Origin: Larix kaempferi
Lineage: Eukaryota; Streptophyta; Pinopsida; Pinales; Pinaceae
Assembly: GCA_027924585.1 (NCBI GenBank)
Contig: BSBM01000592.1
Span: 3,808,501 to 3,872,500 of the forward strand
DNA: 64,000 nt
Direction: 5' to 3'
Shown here: positions 12,599-25,118 of the stretch, piece after piece
Position numbering within the stretch: the first letter of the stretch is position 1
Layout of the letters: each line of letters starts with the position of its first letter
Notes under the pieces: model-generated
Database searches by the model: none
What the model saw: only the letters and a program-made list of their open reading frames with translations
Told to the model about the DNA's origin: nothing
Program-made: the position numbers and the translations under genes

Positions 12599-13832
12599 TG
12601 ATGAACCCAAATTATAGGTATCCTATAGCATCCCTGCCACAGTAAAGCACAAGATATGGTGAAGGAAATACACTTATTTTGTGAGGAAATGTATTTACTT
12701 TGATTATTTAATAAGGATGTTTAGAGATTATTCTTTTTATGTTAAAAGCGTTTTCCACATGCTAACCTTGGTAATGAGCAGGCATAAACATGGCGTGAAA
12801 GTCTTGAGGTATCTACGAGGTAGTCAAGGCTCGAGGACTGCAAATAACAGAGGGGCTCAGTGCTCATATCTCCCTAAGTTCTAGCAGAAGCCCTGATTAA
12901 GAGGATCGACATTTATGATCGTAGACTAGGTTAGAATTAGAGGCATATATATATGGACCTCTTGGGTAGCGAGGGGGTCCTGTTGCTATTTTGTAGAATC
13001 AATCGTTTATGCATTTTTGTACTGCGAAGACGGTGTTAACGACTTTTCTTGAACCATGAATTACTATTTTAATAAGAAGACTGATGTTACTTTCAAGCCC
13101 GCATTTATAAGTTTTCCATGCTCCTGAGTACGGGTTGGGGAGGGCCCCTCCAACACGTAAGTCAGGAGTTTTACTCTGTTTTCAGGTATTTTCCACATGT
13201 GCTGTGCATTGATTTAATTCCTATCGTATATGAAAGTATTTTGATGGCATTTGAATGCCATGGTTTTATTTCGGTATTAAAGCAATCGTTTGATTCAACA
13301 TAATTTCTGTAGTTGATTACAGTGCATTCCGTAGTTTGGAAAAACTCTTTCCGTAGACCTGTAGTTGCATTCCGAGGAAGCATATTTTGACATCTGTTTT
13401 CATGCATTCTTGTATTAGTTCTAAAACAATGATTCAGATCTAGGAGTTCATGCATATTTCCCTTATCAGAATAGATCATAGAGGTTAATTACTTTCAGTT
13501 CTTTGGTTTAATCAATGATCATCACTTTGAGTGTTTAATTCTAATAGATAGGATTGGTTACTTCTCAGCATTGGATATTTACGTTCTGGATTTGGTTTTC
13601 AGTATTTAAGTTTTTAATTTAGGCTTTTAATATTCCGCACTTTATTTTCAGTATTCACTTCTTAGATTAAAATCCCAGCTTTCATCATTTTTCTAAACTA
13701 AGTTTATCAAGCTTTCAACACTTCAATTCTTAGTATAGATTTATAGTTTTCCACATTTTCACAGTTCTCAGCATTTTCAATTCTTAGTATAGATTTACAG
13801 TTTTCAGCATTTGACTTCTTAGCATAGGAATT
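12599..13832 (+). repeat. 5' LTR of Athila, first part
   Basis: Matches 37936 onward closely. It is interrupted after GGAATT by the gag-only element; the remainder is 28627-28840. Confidence 0.93.
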
Positions 13833-14723
13833 TGTTACACCTAAAATCTTACCACCATTAGATTCAGTGTATACATCCTTGAAGTCCCATTGACTAAGTC
13901 AATTACCTGGAAAGGACATAATTGTGCTTCTGCTAGGTTTTGAGAGATCGTCGCAGGTTGCACTCCTGCAACCCGCGACGTCGCACCTTGCTCCATTACA
14001 GGGTGCGACGAAGTCAGTTAAATGGAAAAAATAGCTTCTTCGAGCTCATTCTCGAAGGTTGCTGACTTCGATCCCTATCCCTAACCTGTTGGGGGAGCCG
14101 GCCTTCTGTTCCTAACCTCTTGGAAGGATCCCCTATCTCTCTTCTACCATATTTCAACCTATCCTATCCACTTAGTCCTAAATAAGTGAAATTATACCCC
14201 TCTCCAAAGGGAGGAAGTCTATAGTGTCTACATGCTGGTGAAATCATCCTTGATAGATCTCTGCTCATCTATTGGGAGACTCATACTTCCTTTGGAGGAT
14301 ATGGAAAATGGCTTGGATGGAGAAGGGCTGCAGCGTTAAGCTTTGGTTGTAGTTCTATGTCTCTACTATGTATTTCCCTATCTACAGTAATACAAATGAT
14401 TTCCACCAATATTGTTAATGTGTGATGATATTGAGTAGTTTCCCTGCTTAACTGTTTACTTAGATCTCTTATTGTATAGATGCTCTTTACTTGTGTTGTG
14501 TTGTTATTTGTGTCTTAATAGGTCTTGCAGCTGAGATCTGGCGACCGCTGGATGTGGAGCAACATTCAGGAGAAAGGATTGCGAAGTAAAAGGTAAGACA
14601 TCTAGTACTTGATCCTTAAGTAGATCTAGGAAATCCATTTGTAGTCTGTTCTATCTTTTCTAGACTCACATTGAGCTAGGGAGATCCGACTCGCATCCAC
14701 TCGAGTGGATTGTTCGTCAAACA
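13833..14723 (+). repeat. 5' LTR of the gag-only element
   Basis: 891 bp, collinear with 27731-28621 with scattered substitutions. It contains two adjacent hairpins: 13949-13978 (GTCGCAGGTTGCA against TGCAACCCGCGAC) and 13978-14010 (CGTCGCACC against GGGTGCGACG). Confidence 0.93.
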
Positions 14724-15586
14724 AATCTTGCGACCATATTGGGGAATACATCTTGTTCTGTAGTTGTCAATATGAAATTTACTTTTCAATTGATTACTTG
14801 TCACAAGCCATTCTATTTTGTCATTTTCTTCTTGAAGTGGATTTCACCATCAGATCTTCACTTTGAAGAGTCTGATTAGCTTCCTTTGAGTTTGCACATC
14901 TCATTTGTAGACCCTTTTATGCTCACTAGTTGGAGAATTGGTTCATTTTTGAACTCAGCTCTCGCCTATCGCACCTAGTCAGTGTACCTAGAGTGACATT
15001 TTGTGTTTTTGATCTCTGTTCTTTGCCTGTTAGTATGTCGTCACATCTCTTCCTTTGGTCTACTGCAACGTCGTCGCACTTCCCACATTGGTGAACTGCG
15101 ACGTCGCACTATGTACAAGCATAGAGTGCGCCAATCTGCCATTTTTTTCCATACAGGCACCCCTTCTCCCTTTCTGATTTGAGTTTTGGTTTGTGTGCAG
15201 ACTCCTCTACACTATACCTTCCAGGCAGAGACCTTTTTGTCCAGCAGCGTTTTGTTTGGCTTGTTTGTATTGGTTTCTGGGTCTTTTGAGATTTGGATTC
15301 ATGTTTGGCCCCTTGAGTCAAAATTAGTGTTTTGCTTACATTTTAAAGCGAAATCGGTTCTATTTTTGAAAAAAAAATTCCCCCTCATGGCCAAGGGGGG
15401 TCCATGAATCGTTCATTCTTTAGTCGTTTTGACCCATCTCAAGGTTTTGAGATCATTTTTGGTTTAGTGTGATTGGCTTGTTTTAAAGACTTGAAGAGTG
15501 TGGGATACCCATGTCTTTTTGAGCCTCTTTTTTTGGGTTATGCATCTTGTTTCCTTTACATGCTAAGCTATCTAATGATTGTTAGA
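14724..15586 (+). other. 5' leader of the gag-only element, first part
   Basis: Non-coding. It has another GCGACGTCGCAC-type palindrome near 15098, echoing the LTR hairpins. The leader continues at 22671-24068 beyond the nested copia. Confidence 0.5.
14728..14745 (+). promoter_or_regulatory. Possible degenerate primer-binding site
   Basis: TTGCGACCATATTGGGGA lies four bases inside the LTR. It matches the tRNA-Asp site only partly (GGGGA end and GCG core), so it is a weak call from position. Confidence 0.35.
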
Positions 15587-15591
15587 AAAGA

Positions 15592-16185
15592 TGTTAAATT
15601 TTGAGCATTAATTCACAATACTCTAGGATCTTCACTGAGAGAATAACATATACAGTATATCAATGCATAACAATCACAATAAGCATCACAAGCATCACAA
15701 GAATCAAAAGCATGAGAGACAAGAGACACAAAGTTTCCGTGGGGAAAACCCTAAGGTGAAAAACCCCACAACTTCCTCAGAGATAGAGAGAGAAATGGCT
15801 CAACCAAAATACACTTGAGATAGTCTCCTAGAAGTAGATGATCCTCCTCCTCACTAGTGTGCCACTTTCTAAGTGAGAGAGATATGACTTTTCGAATGAT
15901 CTAAATAGAGATCTCCTGATCTCTATTTATACTAACCTGTTTTCCCAGTGACCTTATGGGGCCGACTTGTCTAGCTAGGTACATCCACAATATAATATAT
16001 ATTTCAGGGCCGACCCCACACATGGTGGTCTAAAAACCCATCGGCAAGTACACACACTTGCGACACTTGTCAATCCACATGACGACACTTCCTTATAGAG
16101 GAATAACACATCTCTAATAAGGGTACAATAAATATATATGAAATACATAGATGAAATACATTATGAAGTTACATATACATCAACA
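15592..16185 (-). repeat. 3' LTR of copia
   Basis: 594 bp. On the minus strand it starts TGTTGATGTATATG at 16185 and ends TTTAACA at 15592. It is the only complete LTR of this element: the other lacks the part equivalent to 15592-15620. Confidence 0.92.
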
Positions 16186-16197
16186 CTCCTTCTTAAC
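16186..16197 (-). promoter_or_regulatory. Polypurine tract of copia
   Basis: The minus strand reads AGTTAAGAAGGAG immediately before the 3' LTR, the expected plus-strand primer for reverse transcription. Confidence 0.8.
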
Positions 16198-16389
16198 TAG
16201 GAAGGTATTTCTCGACATAGATCTGCTAGACAAGTCTTCTTCTCAGGATCATCGTCATCATCATCGTCACTGCTGCTGCTATCTCAACCAATCTCTGACT
16301 CTACTCATCATAAGAAGTTCTACAGAGCCAGTCCTTTTTCATACTAGATGTAGGCCCACTACCTGCAGGTCTTCATCATCACTGGCCAT

Positions 16390-17020
16390 ACTGTGGAAAT
16401 CTCAGGACTTATTACGTGCGTCACAAAACCTTAAAAGAGTCTCTTGACAAGCAAGAACCCTAAAGAGCATCTGAGGCCTTTTTCATCCTGTCCAGATCTC
16501 CAGGACTTATTACATGTGACCCCACCACAAAACCTCGAAAGAGAATCCCAGGACTGATTACGAGCACAAGGCTCAACCTATCAGATCTCCCAGGGCACAA
16601 ATTACATGTGGTCACCACAAAACCTCGAAAGAGCATCCCAGGACTGATTACGAGCACAAGGCTCAACCTATCAGATCTCCCAGGGAACAAATTACATGTG
16701 GTCATGGCAAAACCTTGAAAGAGCATCCCAGGACTGATTACAAGCACACGGCTCAACCTATCGGATCTCCCAGGGCACAAATTACATGCCATAGGACAAA
16801 ACCTCGAAAGAGCATCTGCCAGATATCCCAGGGCACAAATTACATGCCATAGGAAAAACCTCGAAAGAATATTTGCAGTTCTCCCAGGGCACAAATTATA
16901 TGTCCTCCCAAGCAAAACCTTGAAAGAGCATTTACCAGATATCCCAGGGTACAAATTACATGCCATAGGCAAAACCTCGAAAGACTATCTGCAAATCTCC
17001 CAGGGCACAAATTACATGCT
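16390..17020 (-). repeat. Minisatellite in the copia 3' untranslated region, ~90-bp then ~58-bp units
   Basis: The landmark AACCTCGAAAGAG (with variants) recurs at about 16531, 16621, 16711 and 16800 (period 89-91), then at 16857, 16917 and 16975 (period 57-60). Each unit also carries CCCAGGGCACAAATTACATG. The shorter units lack the CAGGACTGATTACGAGC segment. An open frame at 16972-16460 is only the translation of these repeats. Confidence 0.85.
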
Positions 17021-17039
17021 TATCTGCACAACCTGTTCC

Positions 17040-17520
17040 ACGGCCACAGAGTATCAACCTGATACTCACCATACATCATCTTGATCATCATCACTGCAAC
17101 ATCCTGCTGCATGTCATCTGGAGCAACATCCTGAAGCTCGTCATCCATGATCATCCTGATCATACAATGCATCTACCTAATGCATACCAAGTATCTACCT
17201 GATACATATCATCATACATGATCCACCTGATCACACAGTGTATCCACCTGATACAAATATAAATACATGATACATATCAACATACATGATCTACCTGATC
17301 ATACAATGTATCCACCTGATACATATACAGATACATGGTCCAAGCATCCAACATGATGCATATACAAAATACATACACATGATCCAACCAATCATATCCA
17401 GCATCCAACATGATGCGTACTTACATATAAATGATCCAACTGATCATATCTAGCATCCAACATGATGCGTACATACATATACATATAAATGATCCAACTG
17501 ATCATACAAAGTAGAAACCA
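17040..17520 (-). repeat. Degenerate repeats with CACCTGATACA / ATGATCCA words
   Basis: Many interspersed short units such as TATCCACCTGATACATAT, GATCCAACTGATCATA and GCATCCAACATGATGCGTAC, with periods of roughly 40-65 bp. Non-coding, between the copia pol end and the minisatellite. Confidence 0.7.
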
Positions 17521-17640
17521 GAACATCATCCTGATGCTCATCATCCAGGGCTTACATCCATAGCCATGTGAAGGATCCTCCTTCCAACATGCTTGGAATG
17601 GCTTCAGCAAATGTGTCCATCACTTCTTCCTCGAAGTGTC

Positions 17641-20600
17641 ATAAATCTAAAGAACACCAAGCCTCTCCCTGAAGTACTCGAACTTCACCCTGGCTAGTGG
17701 CTTCATCAGCACATCTGCAATCTGCTCATCCGTCGCAACATACAGGAGCTTCATAGCTCCTCTCTGCACCATATCCCTGATATAGTGATATTTGATCTCT
17801 ATGTGTTTCGACCTGTCATGAAACACTGGGTTCTCGGACAGCTTCACACAACTCTGGTTATCACAGAAGATACCAGTAGCATCCAACGGGAGATCAAATA
17901 ACTCAGACAGTAGCTTCTGTAGCCATACTGCCTCACAACTAGCTGAACAGGTTGCAACATACTCTGCCTCAGCTGTACTCAGTGGTACGCAGGACTGCTT
18001 CCTGCTAAACCAAGAGATCACACCTGATCCCATAATGAAGCAGCACCCAGATGTGCTCTTCCTATCTGCAGCACTGCCAGCCCAATCTGAATCAACATAA
18101 CCCTGCAGGTTAAACTTTTGATTCGCATCATACTTGAGCCTATAATCCACTGTACCCTTCAGGTACCTTAGAACATGCTTTACAGCAACCAGATGAACAC
18201 TCCTCGGATCTGTCAGGAACTGACTCAATGTGTTCACCACAAAGCAAATATCTGGTCTCGTGTTCGTCAGGTACATCAAGGACCCAATCATCTGACGATA
18301 CATAGAGACATCAACCGGCTCAGATGAAGCATCACAAAGAAGCTTCAGATTCGATGCCTCAGGTGTGGCCATGGCCTTGCAATCCATCATCCCGAATCTC
18401 TTCAGGATATCTATTGTGTACTTCCCTTGACCAAGGAAGATCCCACCTGCACTCTTCCACACCTCCATACCTAGGAAATAATGCATCATTCCCAAATATT
18501 TCATATCGAACTCGGCAACAAGATTTCTCTTAGTATCTGCAATCAATCTGTCATCTCCTGTTACAAATAAGTCATCCACATACAGGAGTAGAATCACAGG
18601 ATTCCCTTCCTCAACCTTGTAGTATAGGTTGGAATCCGCTTTACTCTTGGTAAAGCCCAAACTAGATAGAAAACTGTCCATCCTACCATACCAAGTTCTG
18701 GGAGCTTGCTTCAAGCCATACAAGGCTTTCTTCAATCTGCACACATATGACTCCCTGTCATGTATTTCGAAACCGAGTGGCTTCTCCACATATACTTCCT
18801 CTTCAACTACACCATTCAAGAAAGCAGTCTTGACATCCATCTGGTGTATTTTCCATTTCATTGCTGCAGCCAGGGCAAGTACTGTTCTGATGGAAGTATA
18901 CCTGGCTACAGGTGCAAAATTTTCTTCATAATCTATTCCCTCTTTCTGAGAGAAGCCACGAGCTACGAATCTTGCTTTGTATTTTTCTACACTACCATCT
19001 GCAGCATGCTTGATTTTGTAGATCCATTTGGAAGTCACAACAGACTTCTCTTTAGGTCTTGGGACAACATCCCAAACATCATTCTTCATTATTGATTGGT
19101 ATTCCTCAACCATGGCATCCTTCCATTCTTTCTTTTCCGCTGCTTCTTCATAACTGGAAGGCTCTTTGTTCATAATGTCATAGAGTAAAGCAACATAGCT
19201 GGTATGTGATCTGGTTATCTTCTTTGCTCTGTGTTTTTCTTCTGGAATGCCAAATCTTTCTGCATCTTGAATGAGCTCTCTAGCCCATGCAGGTTTCCTT
19301 TTGTGAGAGTTATCCTCACGGGGTGGATCTACAGGTTCTTGCAGATCTTCAAACTCACGAACAACTTCTGGAACTGCTTCAGTCATGGTAGTGTCTTGAA
19401 ATCTAGTTTCCTTGGGTTCTTCATAAACTTCGATAGGTGCCTTCCTAGATTTGATGAATGCCGAGTTTTCATCAAATGTTACATCCCTGCTGACATAAAT
19501 CTTCTTGAACCCTGGAAAGTATATTTTGTAATCCTTTGAGCTTTCACTGTAACCCACAAAGATACACTTCTTTCCTGAAGGATCTAGTTTGGTCCTCTTT
19601 TCCTTTGGGACATGAGTGTATACTGAACAACCAAATATTCTGAGATGGCTGACTTCAGGTTTCTTACCAGAAAATACATCTTCTGGTGTCTTGTTGTCCA
19701 ATATCTTGTGGGGTGTTCTATTCTGCACATATACAGCTATTCTAGATGCTTCTGCCCATAGATGCATAGGTAGATCCTCGTCATGCAGCATTTCCCTTGC
19801 TACTTCCATGATTGTTCTGTTCTTCCTTTCTGCAACTCCATTCTGTTGAGGATTATAAGGAGCAGTCAACTCCCTCTTAATCCCTGAATCACTGCAAAGC
19901 TTCTTGAAGTCACCTGAGGTGAATTCTCCACCATTGTCGGATCTTAATGTTTTGATTTTCTTGTTAGTTTGATTCTCCATCAAGGTTTTGAATTCCTTGA
20001 ACTTATCAAACACCTCATCTTTGTTCTTCAAGAAGTATACCTAAGTATTCCTAGAGAAGTCAACAATAAATGAGACATAGTAAACATACCCACTCAGAGA
20101 ACTGGATGACATAGGACCACATACATCTGAGTGGATGATTTACAGGATGTCTTTTGCCTTGCTTTCACTACCTGGGAAAGCCTTCGTAATGTTCTTACCT
20201 TTTGTACATCCTTTGCAAACACCTTCATGTTTGGTCTTGATTTCAGGAAGACCCTCTACAAACTTGCTTGCAATTGGAAGTGCCCTATAGTGCATATGAG
20301 AAAGTCTTTTATGCCAAAGTTCACTTGTCTCCATGGATTCATGTACCATGGCATGTTTAGGTTGTCCCTTCAATTTATACAGACCTCCCTCTTGCTCTCC
20401 AATCACTACTGCATCATCTATGTTCTTTCCCTTTGGCCACATTAGGACTTGGCCATCCACAAATGCAACCCTCATACCTTTTGCATCAAATGCAGAGATG
20501 GAGAGTAAGTTCTTCTTGAGCCCAGGTACATAAAGGACTTCTTTCATCTTCAAAGATTTTCTAGAATCTAGGTTGTAGGAGGATTCACCACTTCCTTTGA

Positions 20601-21799
20601 TTGAGTATTCATAATCATCCCCAAGTTTCACCTTATGGGGTGATTCATGTTCAGATAGATTCACAAAAGATTCCTTAAACCCAGTCATGTGTTTGGAAGC
20701 CCCACTGTCAACCAACCAATCATTACAACCATGGGAGATAGTACCTGTGAGAGCAGAAATTAGAACATATTCTTCTTCACTTGATGAGTCATCATCACTA
20801 TCACTTTCTTCCCTAGCCTTCTTCTTTGGGGGTTCATCATCTTCGGCAGCATGAGCATGATATCTTCTTTTGTTATTCTTCTTCTTCTTATTGAAGTTGT
20901 TGTTGTTGTCTTTCTTCTTCTTGGGACAATCTGAAGCAAAGTGTCCCTTCTCATTGCAATTGAAGCATCTTGAGATCTTTCTTGTCATTATGATAATGGT
21001 GGTGTGAGAATCTCCTATTATGAGATGATTCCTTCTTGGACTTGCCTTTCCTAGCATGTGCTGTGAGAGCTTGATCTTCATTTCCCATCTTTTCTTCTCG
21101 GGCCACAAGCCTAGCTTTTTCTTGAGAGCATTCTTCCTGCAATCTGTTGAAGGAGATCAACTTCTTCCTTGCACAAATTCCTTGAATAAAGGAATCCCAT
21201 GACCTAGGTAGGCCATTTAGTGTGGTCATCACCACTTCACCATTTCCCATCTTTTCTTCTCGGGCCACAAGCCTAGCTTTTTCTTGAGAGCATTCTTCCT
21301 GCAATCTGTTGAAGGAGATCAACTTCTTCCTTGCACAAATTCCTTGAATAAAGGAATCCCATGACCTAGGTAGGCCATTTAGTGTGGTCATCCACTGCTT
21401 CTAGTTGTTCCTTGATCTGGGAGACCCTTGAAAAATAAGATTGAATGGTTTCTCTATTCTGAAACTTTACTCCTTTCAATTGGTTCCGCAGGGTCATCTT
21501 CCGATTTATGTTCTTCCCTTCAAATAGCTTGGTCAAAGAGTCAAACATCTCCTTGGGTGTCTTTAGAGAAGACACATGGGGTATGATATGGTCTTTGATA
21601 GAATCAACAATGATTTTCTTTGCCTTGACCAATTTTTTCTTATGCAATACCTTAGCCTCTTCATCCTCTGGGATAGGGATGTCTTCTTTTACATATGAGT
21701 CCAACTCATTCTCTTCCAGGATTAACCCAATCCTATACTTCCATGCTCAGAAGTTATCACCTCCTTCAAGCTTATCCTCAAGCTTGGTGTGGTGAGACA
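17641..21799 (-). pseudogene. Copia gag-pol polyprotein, broken
   Basis: Order on the minus strand: gag from an ATG at 21799, with a TGA at 21747-21749, a frameshift near 21391 at a tandem duplication and another near 20970. Then a zinc knuckle CFNCNEKGHFASDC, protease WLVDSGASKHMTG, and the pre-integrase zinc finger (LWHKRLSHMHYRAL then CKGCTKGK). Integrase follows, with a TAA at 20140-20142 and a TAG at 20041-20043; HSDVCGP, LRSDNGGEF and QQNGVAERKN carry the catalytic D, D and E. Reverse transcriptase has QMDVKTAFLNG and the LLYVDD catalytic motif, and RNase H has DWAG...DRKSTSG and STAEAEY. From 20031 to 17647 (794 codons) the frame is fully open. A single polyprotein is normal for plant copia. 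Confidence 0.95.
21081..21392 (-). repeat. In-frame tandem duplication (162-bp period) inside copia gag
   Basis: The segment starting TTTCCCATCTTTTCTTCTCG at 21081 recurs nearly unchanged from 21243 and ends near 21392. At protein level about 54 residues including LNGLPRSWDSFIQGICARKK are duplicated. The outer edge of the second copy coincides with a frameshift. Confidence 0.9.
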
Positions 21800-22111
21800 T
21801 CTTAAAGAGTACTTCAAATGGAAATATAAAAGATTTAGGTCTTACCACTTGAAATGCTGAAAATTGGATCTGGTCCCGGATTAGGGTTTGTCAGAAAAAA
21901 CCTAAAAATTCAAAATGTGAATTTCAATTTTCTGAAAGGATAGAAAGATGTGCCTTGATGAGCTGATCAGCCTAGTGTATTCAGAATTTGAGATCAGCAA
22001 AGCTTTACCCTTCAGATTTGCCTTTTTGTCCTCCTGGGTTCACTAGGGAGAGCCCTGAATTAGGGTTTGAGTTTCCCGGAGATCTACCCAGCCAAAAATC
22101 TCGATCCAAAT

Positions 22112-22665
22112 CTCTAGGATCTTCACTGAGAGAATAACATATACAATATATCAATGCATAACAATCACAATAAGCATCACAAGAATCAAAAGCATGAGAG
22201 ACAAGAGACACAGAGTTTCCGTGGGGAAAACCCTAAGGTGAAAAACCCCACAACTTCCTTAGAGATAGAGAGAGCAATGGCTCAACCAAAGTACAACCAA
22301 AATACACTTGAGATAGTCTCCTAGAAGTAGATGATCCTCCTCCTCACTAGTGTGCCACTTTCTGAGTGAGAGAGATATGACTTTCTGAATGATCTAAATA
22401 GAGATCTCATGATCTCTATTTATACTAACCTGTTTTCCCAGTGACCTTATGGGGCCGACTTGTCTAGCTAGGTACATCCACAATATAATATATATTTCAG
22501 GGTCGACTCCACACATGGTGGTCTAATAACCCATCGGCAAGTACACACACTTGCGACACTTGTCAATCCACATGACGACACTTCCTTATAGAGGAATAAC
22601 ACATCTCTAATAAGGGTACAATAAATATATATGAAATACATTCTGAAGTTACATATACATCAACA
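22112..22665 (-). repeat. 5' LTR of copia, missing its 3' end
   Basis: Collinear with 15621-16185, but the 29 bases equivalent to 15592-15620, including the terminal TTTAACA, are absent. The sequence beyond (22111 downward on the minus strand) shows no TGGTATCAGAGC-type primer site. Confidence 0.88.
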
Positions 22666-22670
22666 AAAGA

Positions 22671-24068
22671 TTGATTCTTTGTCTCCACTTTAGTTCAAAG
22701 AGAATCTTGATTTTGTCACTCTTTTTCTATATGCATGAAATTGGAAAACATAAGTATTTTTCTTGCTCTAATTTGATAATTTGAAATTTTTGGTCTCACA
22801 CTCATAAGAAGAAGAAAGGTTCGTTTCAGTTTTGTGTACATTTGAGTTAGACATGATTATTAAGTGCTTATCTTTGTCTTGCATTTGATTGGAAACGTTT
22901 GTGGAATCCTTCTTTCCCTAGCTTAGATGTGTCTTTTTCAAGTGTAAAAAGATAGGAAATGAGTTATAATTATTGCATATGGTAGATTTTGAGCCTTTCT
23001 TGAGTGCCGTTGAGTTGTTTGGGTGCTTGCCATTTTTCTTTCGGAATTTCTGAATGATTAGAGTGTTATAGATATTCTCTCACTTTCTGTATATAGATAT
23101 GAAAAGCATTTGGTTATCAAATTCCATTTTTGGTACATGCATTTGAAAATTGAAAGTGCTTCATCATTTTGTCTTATACATTGTTAAGATTCGTCGCATC
23201 TTTCATTCTCTTTGCGCATTTTGGCTTATTATTGTAGAAAGTTAGAGTTATTGCACTCTAGGAAGGAATTCTTCTTTTCGCTACTAAAGTATTTTTGGTT
23301 TGAAAGAAAAAGATCTCTCCTTACCTTAAGTAGTTTTCATTGAAAATGAAAAGAAAATGGGCATTATCATGTAGTTGAGGATTGCATTATGTTTACATTT
23401 ATGTACTCACCTCATGCATCCACCTAACGATACAAGATAAAATTAACGCTAGATTAGGTTAAAATCCTTTAGTAACTGTGTGTAAGATAGAGACGTGTTT
23501 CGGCGTCTTTAAGCGTGGCAGTTGTCGTTATTTTCTAGCACTGTATCCCGGGGGTATTGTAGTCTTCCATGTACTTATCGTTATATCGAGCTCCTTCACG
23601 TACCCACCAAGTCACCTTGAGTACTTGGGGTATATCAAAGGGTGTATCATGTACTCGGTAGTATATCGGAAGGTTTCTTGCCGAACGATTGTACATTAGA
23701 CAACACCACTACGGATTTGAGCTCCCACGTACCTTGCGTATATCGGGAGACACCCTTAGGATTCCTGAAACCAACTGAGTCAACCTTTTGGCGGTCTTGG
23801 CAGAGCAATACAATGAGAACACCACTCGGGGAGCTACTACGCACGTACCGTCTAGGTAATCGGGTATGCAGGCAAGGGTACGGTCCTAATCCTCCTTGTC
23901 GCATCATATTGTTGGACCCTGCAGTACATAGTGAGTTGTGAAGCCTTGATAATCCTGTGAGGATCCTGACTTTTCATCCACTCCTATTCACACAGTTTGC
24001 TTGTTGCTTTTAGACTTGAGTAGTGTTTGATTTGTGTGGTACTTTAGAGACTCTTAGGAAGTTTAGAT
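22671..24068 (+). other. 5' leader of the gag-only element, second part
   Basis: AT-rich and without a supported gene. Small frames at 23478-23941 are not conserved-looking. It precedes the gag-like frame. Confidence 0.5.
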
Positions 24069-25118
24069 ATGGAAGACTCTTCCGGGACTACCAACCAAGA
24101 GGCCCCTTTCCCAGGTATGCCATTTGTTATTCCCCCTTGTGGAACTATTGGTCCTCCCATTATGGCTACATTGAGTCTTCCTGGATTGATGATAGGATTA
24201 CCAGTGTGGTTATTCTCCAATCCAATTACACCAAGTGCACAAATTGTGTCAAACCTAGGTCCTTCACCACATGAGCATCAATCTCATGGTGACCCTTCTC
24301 CTTCTTCGTCGAAATTTGAATCGGCTTCTGTCTCTTCCTCTTCTCCTACTGAAAAATTTGACATTAGTAAGAAGGAGGAGAAGAAGAAGAAGAAGAAAAG
24401 GAAGATTAAGAAGAAGAAGGATACGAAAGAGACCAAACATCAACCATCTGCCTATGGTGGCACTCATTCTATGAGAACACCTCAGAAGCCCAAGTTCCCT
24501 TGCAAACTTTGCAAGGGTGATCACCTTCTCAAGAATTGTCCTGATATTTCCCGTGTGTCAAAAGTGTGGTCTAAAAACCCCAAACCACTTTTATCATCAA
24601 CCTCTGACCATCATGTTGATGACACTCCCTCGACTAGTGACCGGTTGGTGAAGGGTTGGAAGGGTAAAGTCCTGTATCCCTATTTGATATGCAAGGGTAT
24701 GCATCGTACTTTTCTTTGTCCAAGCATGGATGAAGCTTCACGGTGGTTGGAAGATATTACTAGTCCTCAATAGGTGCTTCCAACAAGCGATAGTAAGTTT
24801 TCCCTCGACTTCCCACTAGTTGACCAAGTGATCAATTCAGTTTCATCTGTAATTGATCCCACTCTTCCTTCTGAGAGTGAAGTGATCGAGTTGATGCCAT
24901 CTCCACTCGATCTCGCTCTTTCATTGGAGAAAGTCCAGACTAAAGAAGTCCCCATGACACAATCTTCGTCTCATTCTTATCTTCCAAGTGAGAGTGAATT
25001 GGAAACCACTGATGTTTTCCTAGTCAGTTTAGAATGTCCTAGGAAAGGGGAGACCCTGTCCATTCCTACAAGACCCCCCCAAGTACTGAGGTCATTTCCT
25101 TTGATTGGAATGGTCTAA
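24069..25118 (+). pseudogene. Gag-like protein with two zinc knuckles
   Basis: One frame of about 350 codons from an ATG at 24069, with one in-frame TAG at 24771-24773. Residues about 1-75 are proline-rich. A Ser-rich, then strongly basic Lys run (KKEEKKKKKKRKIKKKKD) lies around residues 95-120. Residues about 145-160 hold CKLCKGDHLLKNC, a knuckle of CX2CX3HX4C spacing. A second knuckle around residues 208-220 reads YLICKGMHRTFLC, whose first position is Tyr rather than Cys, probably a G-to-A change. It would package element RNA into particles. No pol follows. Assignment rests on the knuckles, the basic region and the position in an LTR element. Confidence 0.7.

Larger units (their letters stand above)
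15592..22665 (-). mobile_element. Ty1/copia retrotransposon, innermost of the nest
   Basis: Bounded by AAAGA at 15587-15591 and 22666-22670. On the minus strand it runs 5' LTR (22665-22112), gag-pol (21799-17641), a repeat-rich 3' untranslated region, a purine tract and the 3' LTR (16185-15592). Integrase precedes reverse transcriptase, which is diagnostic of copia. It is defective in several ways: the end of the 5' LTR and the primer site are missing, and gag-pol has stops and frameshifts. It is the youngest insertion, since it lies in the innermost element. Confidence 0.94.

Noticed and set aside
16460-16972. 170-codon minus-strand frame with repeated CNLCPGRSDRLS
   Set aside because: Translation of the ~90-bp minisatellite in the copia 3' untranslated region.
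18760-19095. Plus-strand frames across the copia pol
   Set aside because: Antisense shadows of the 794-codon pol frame.
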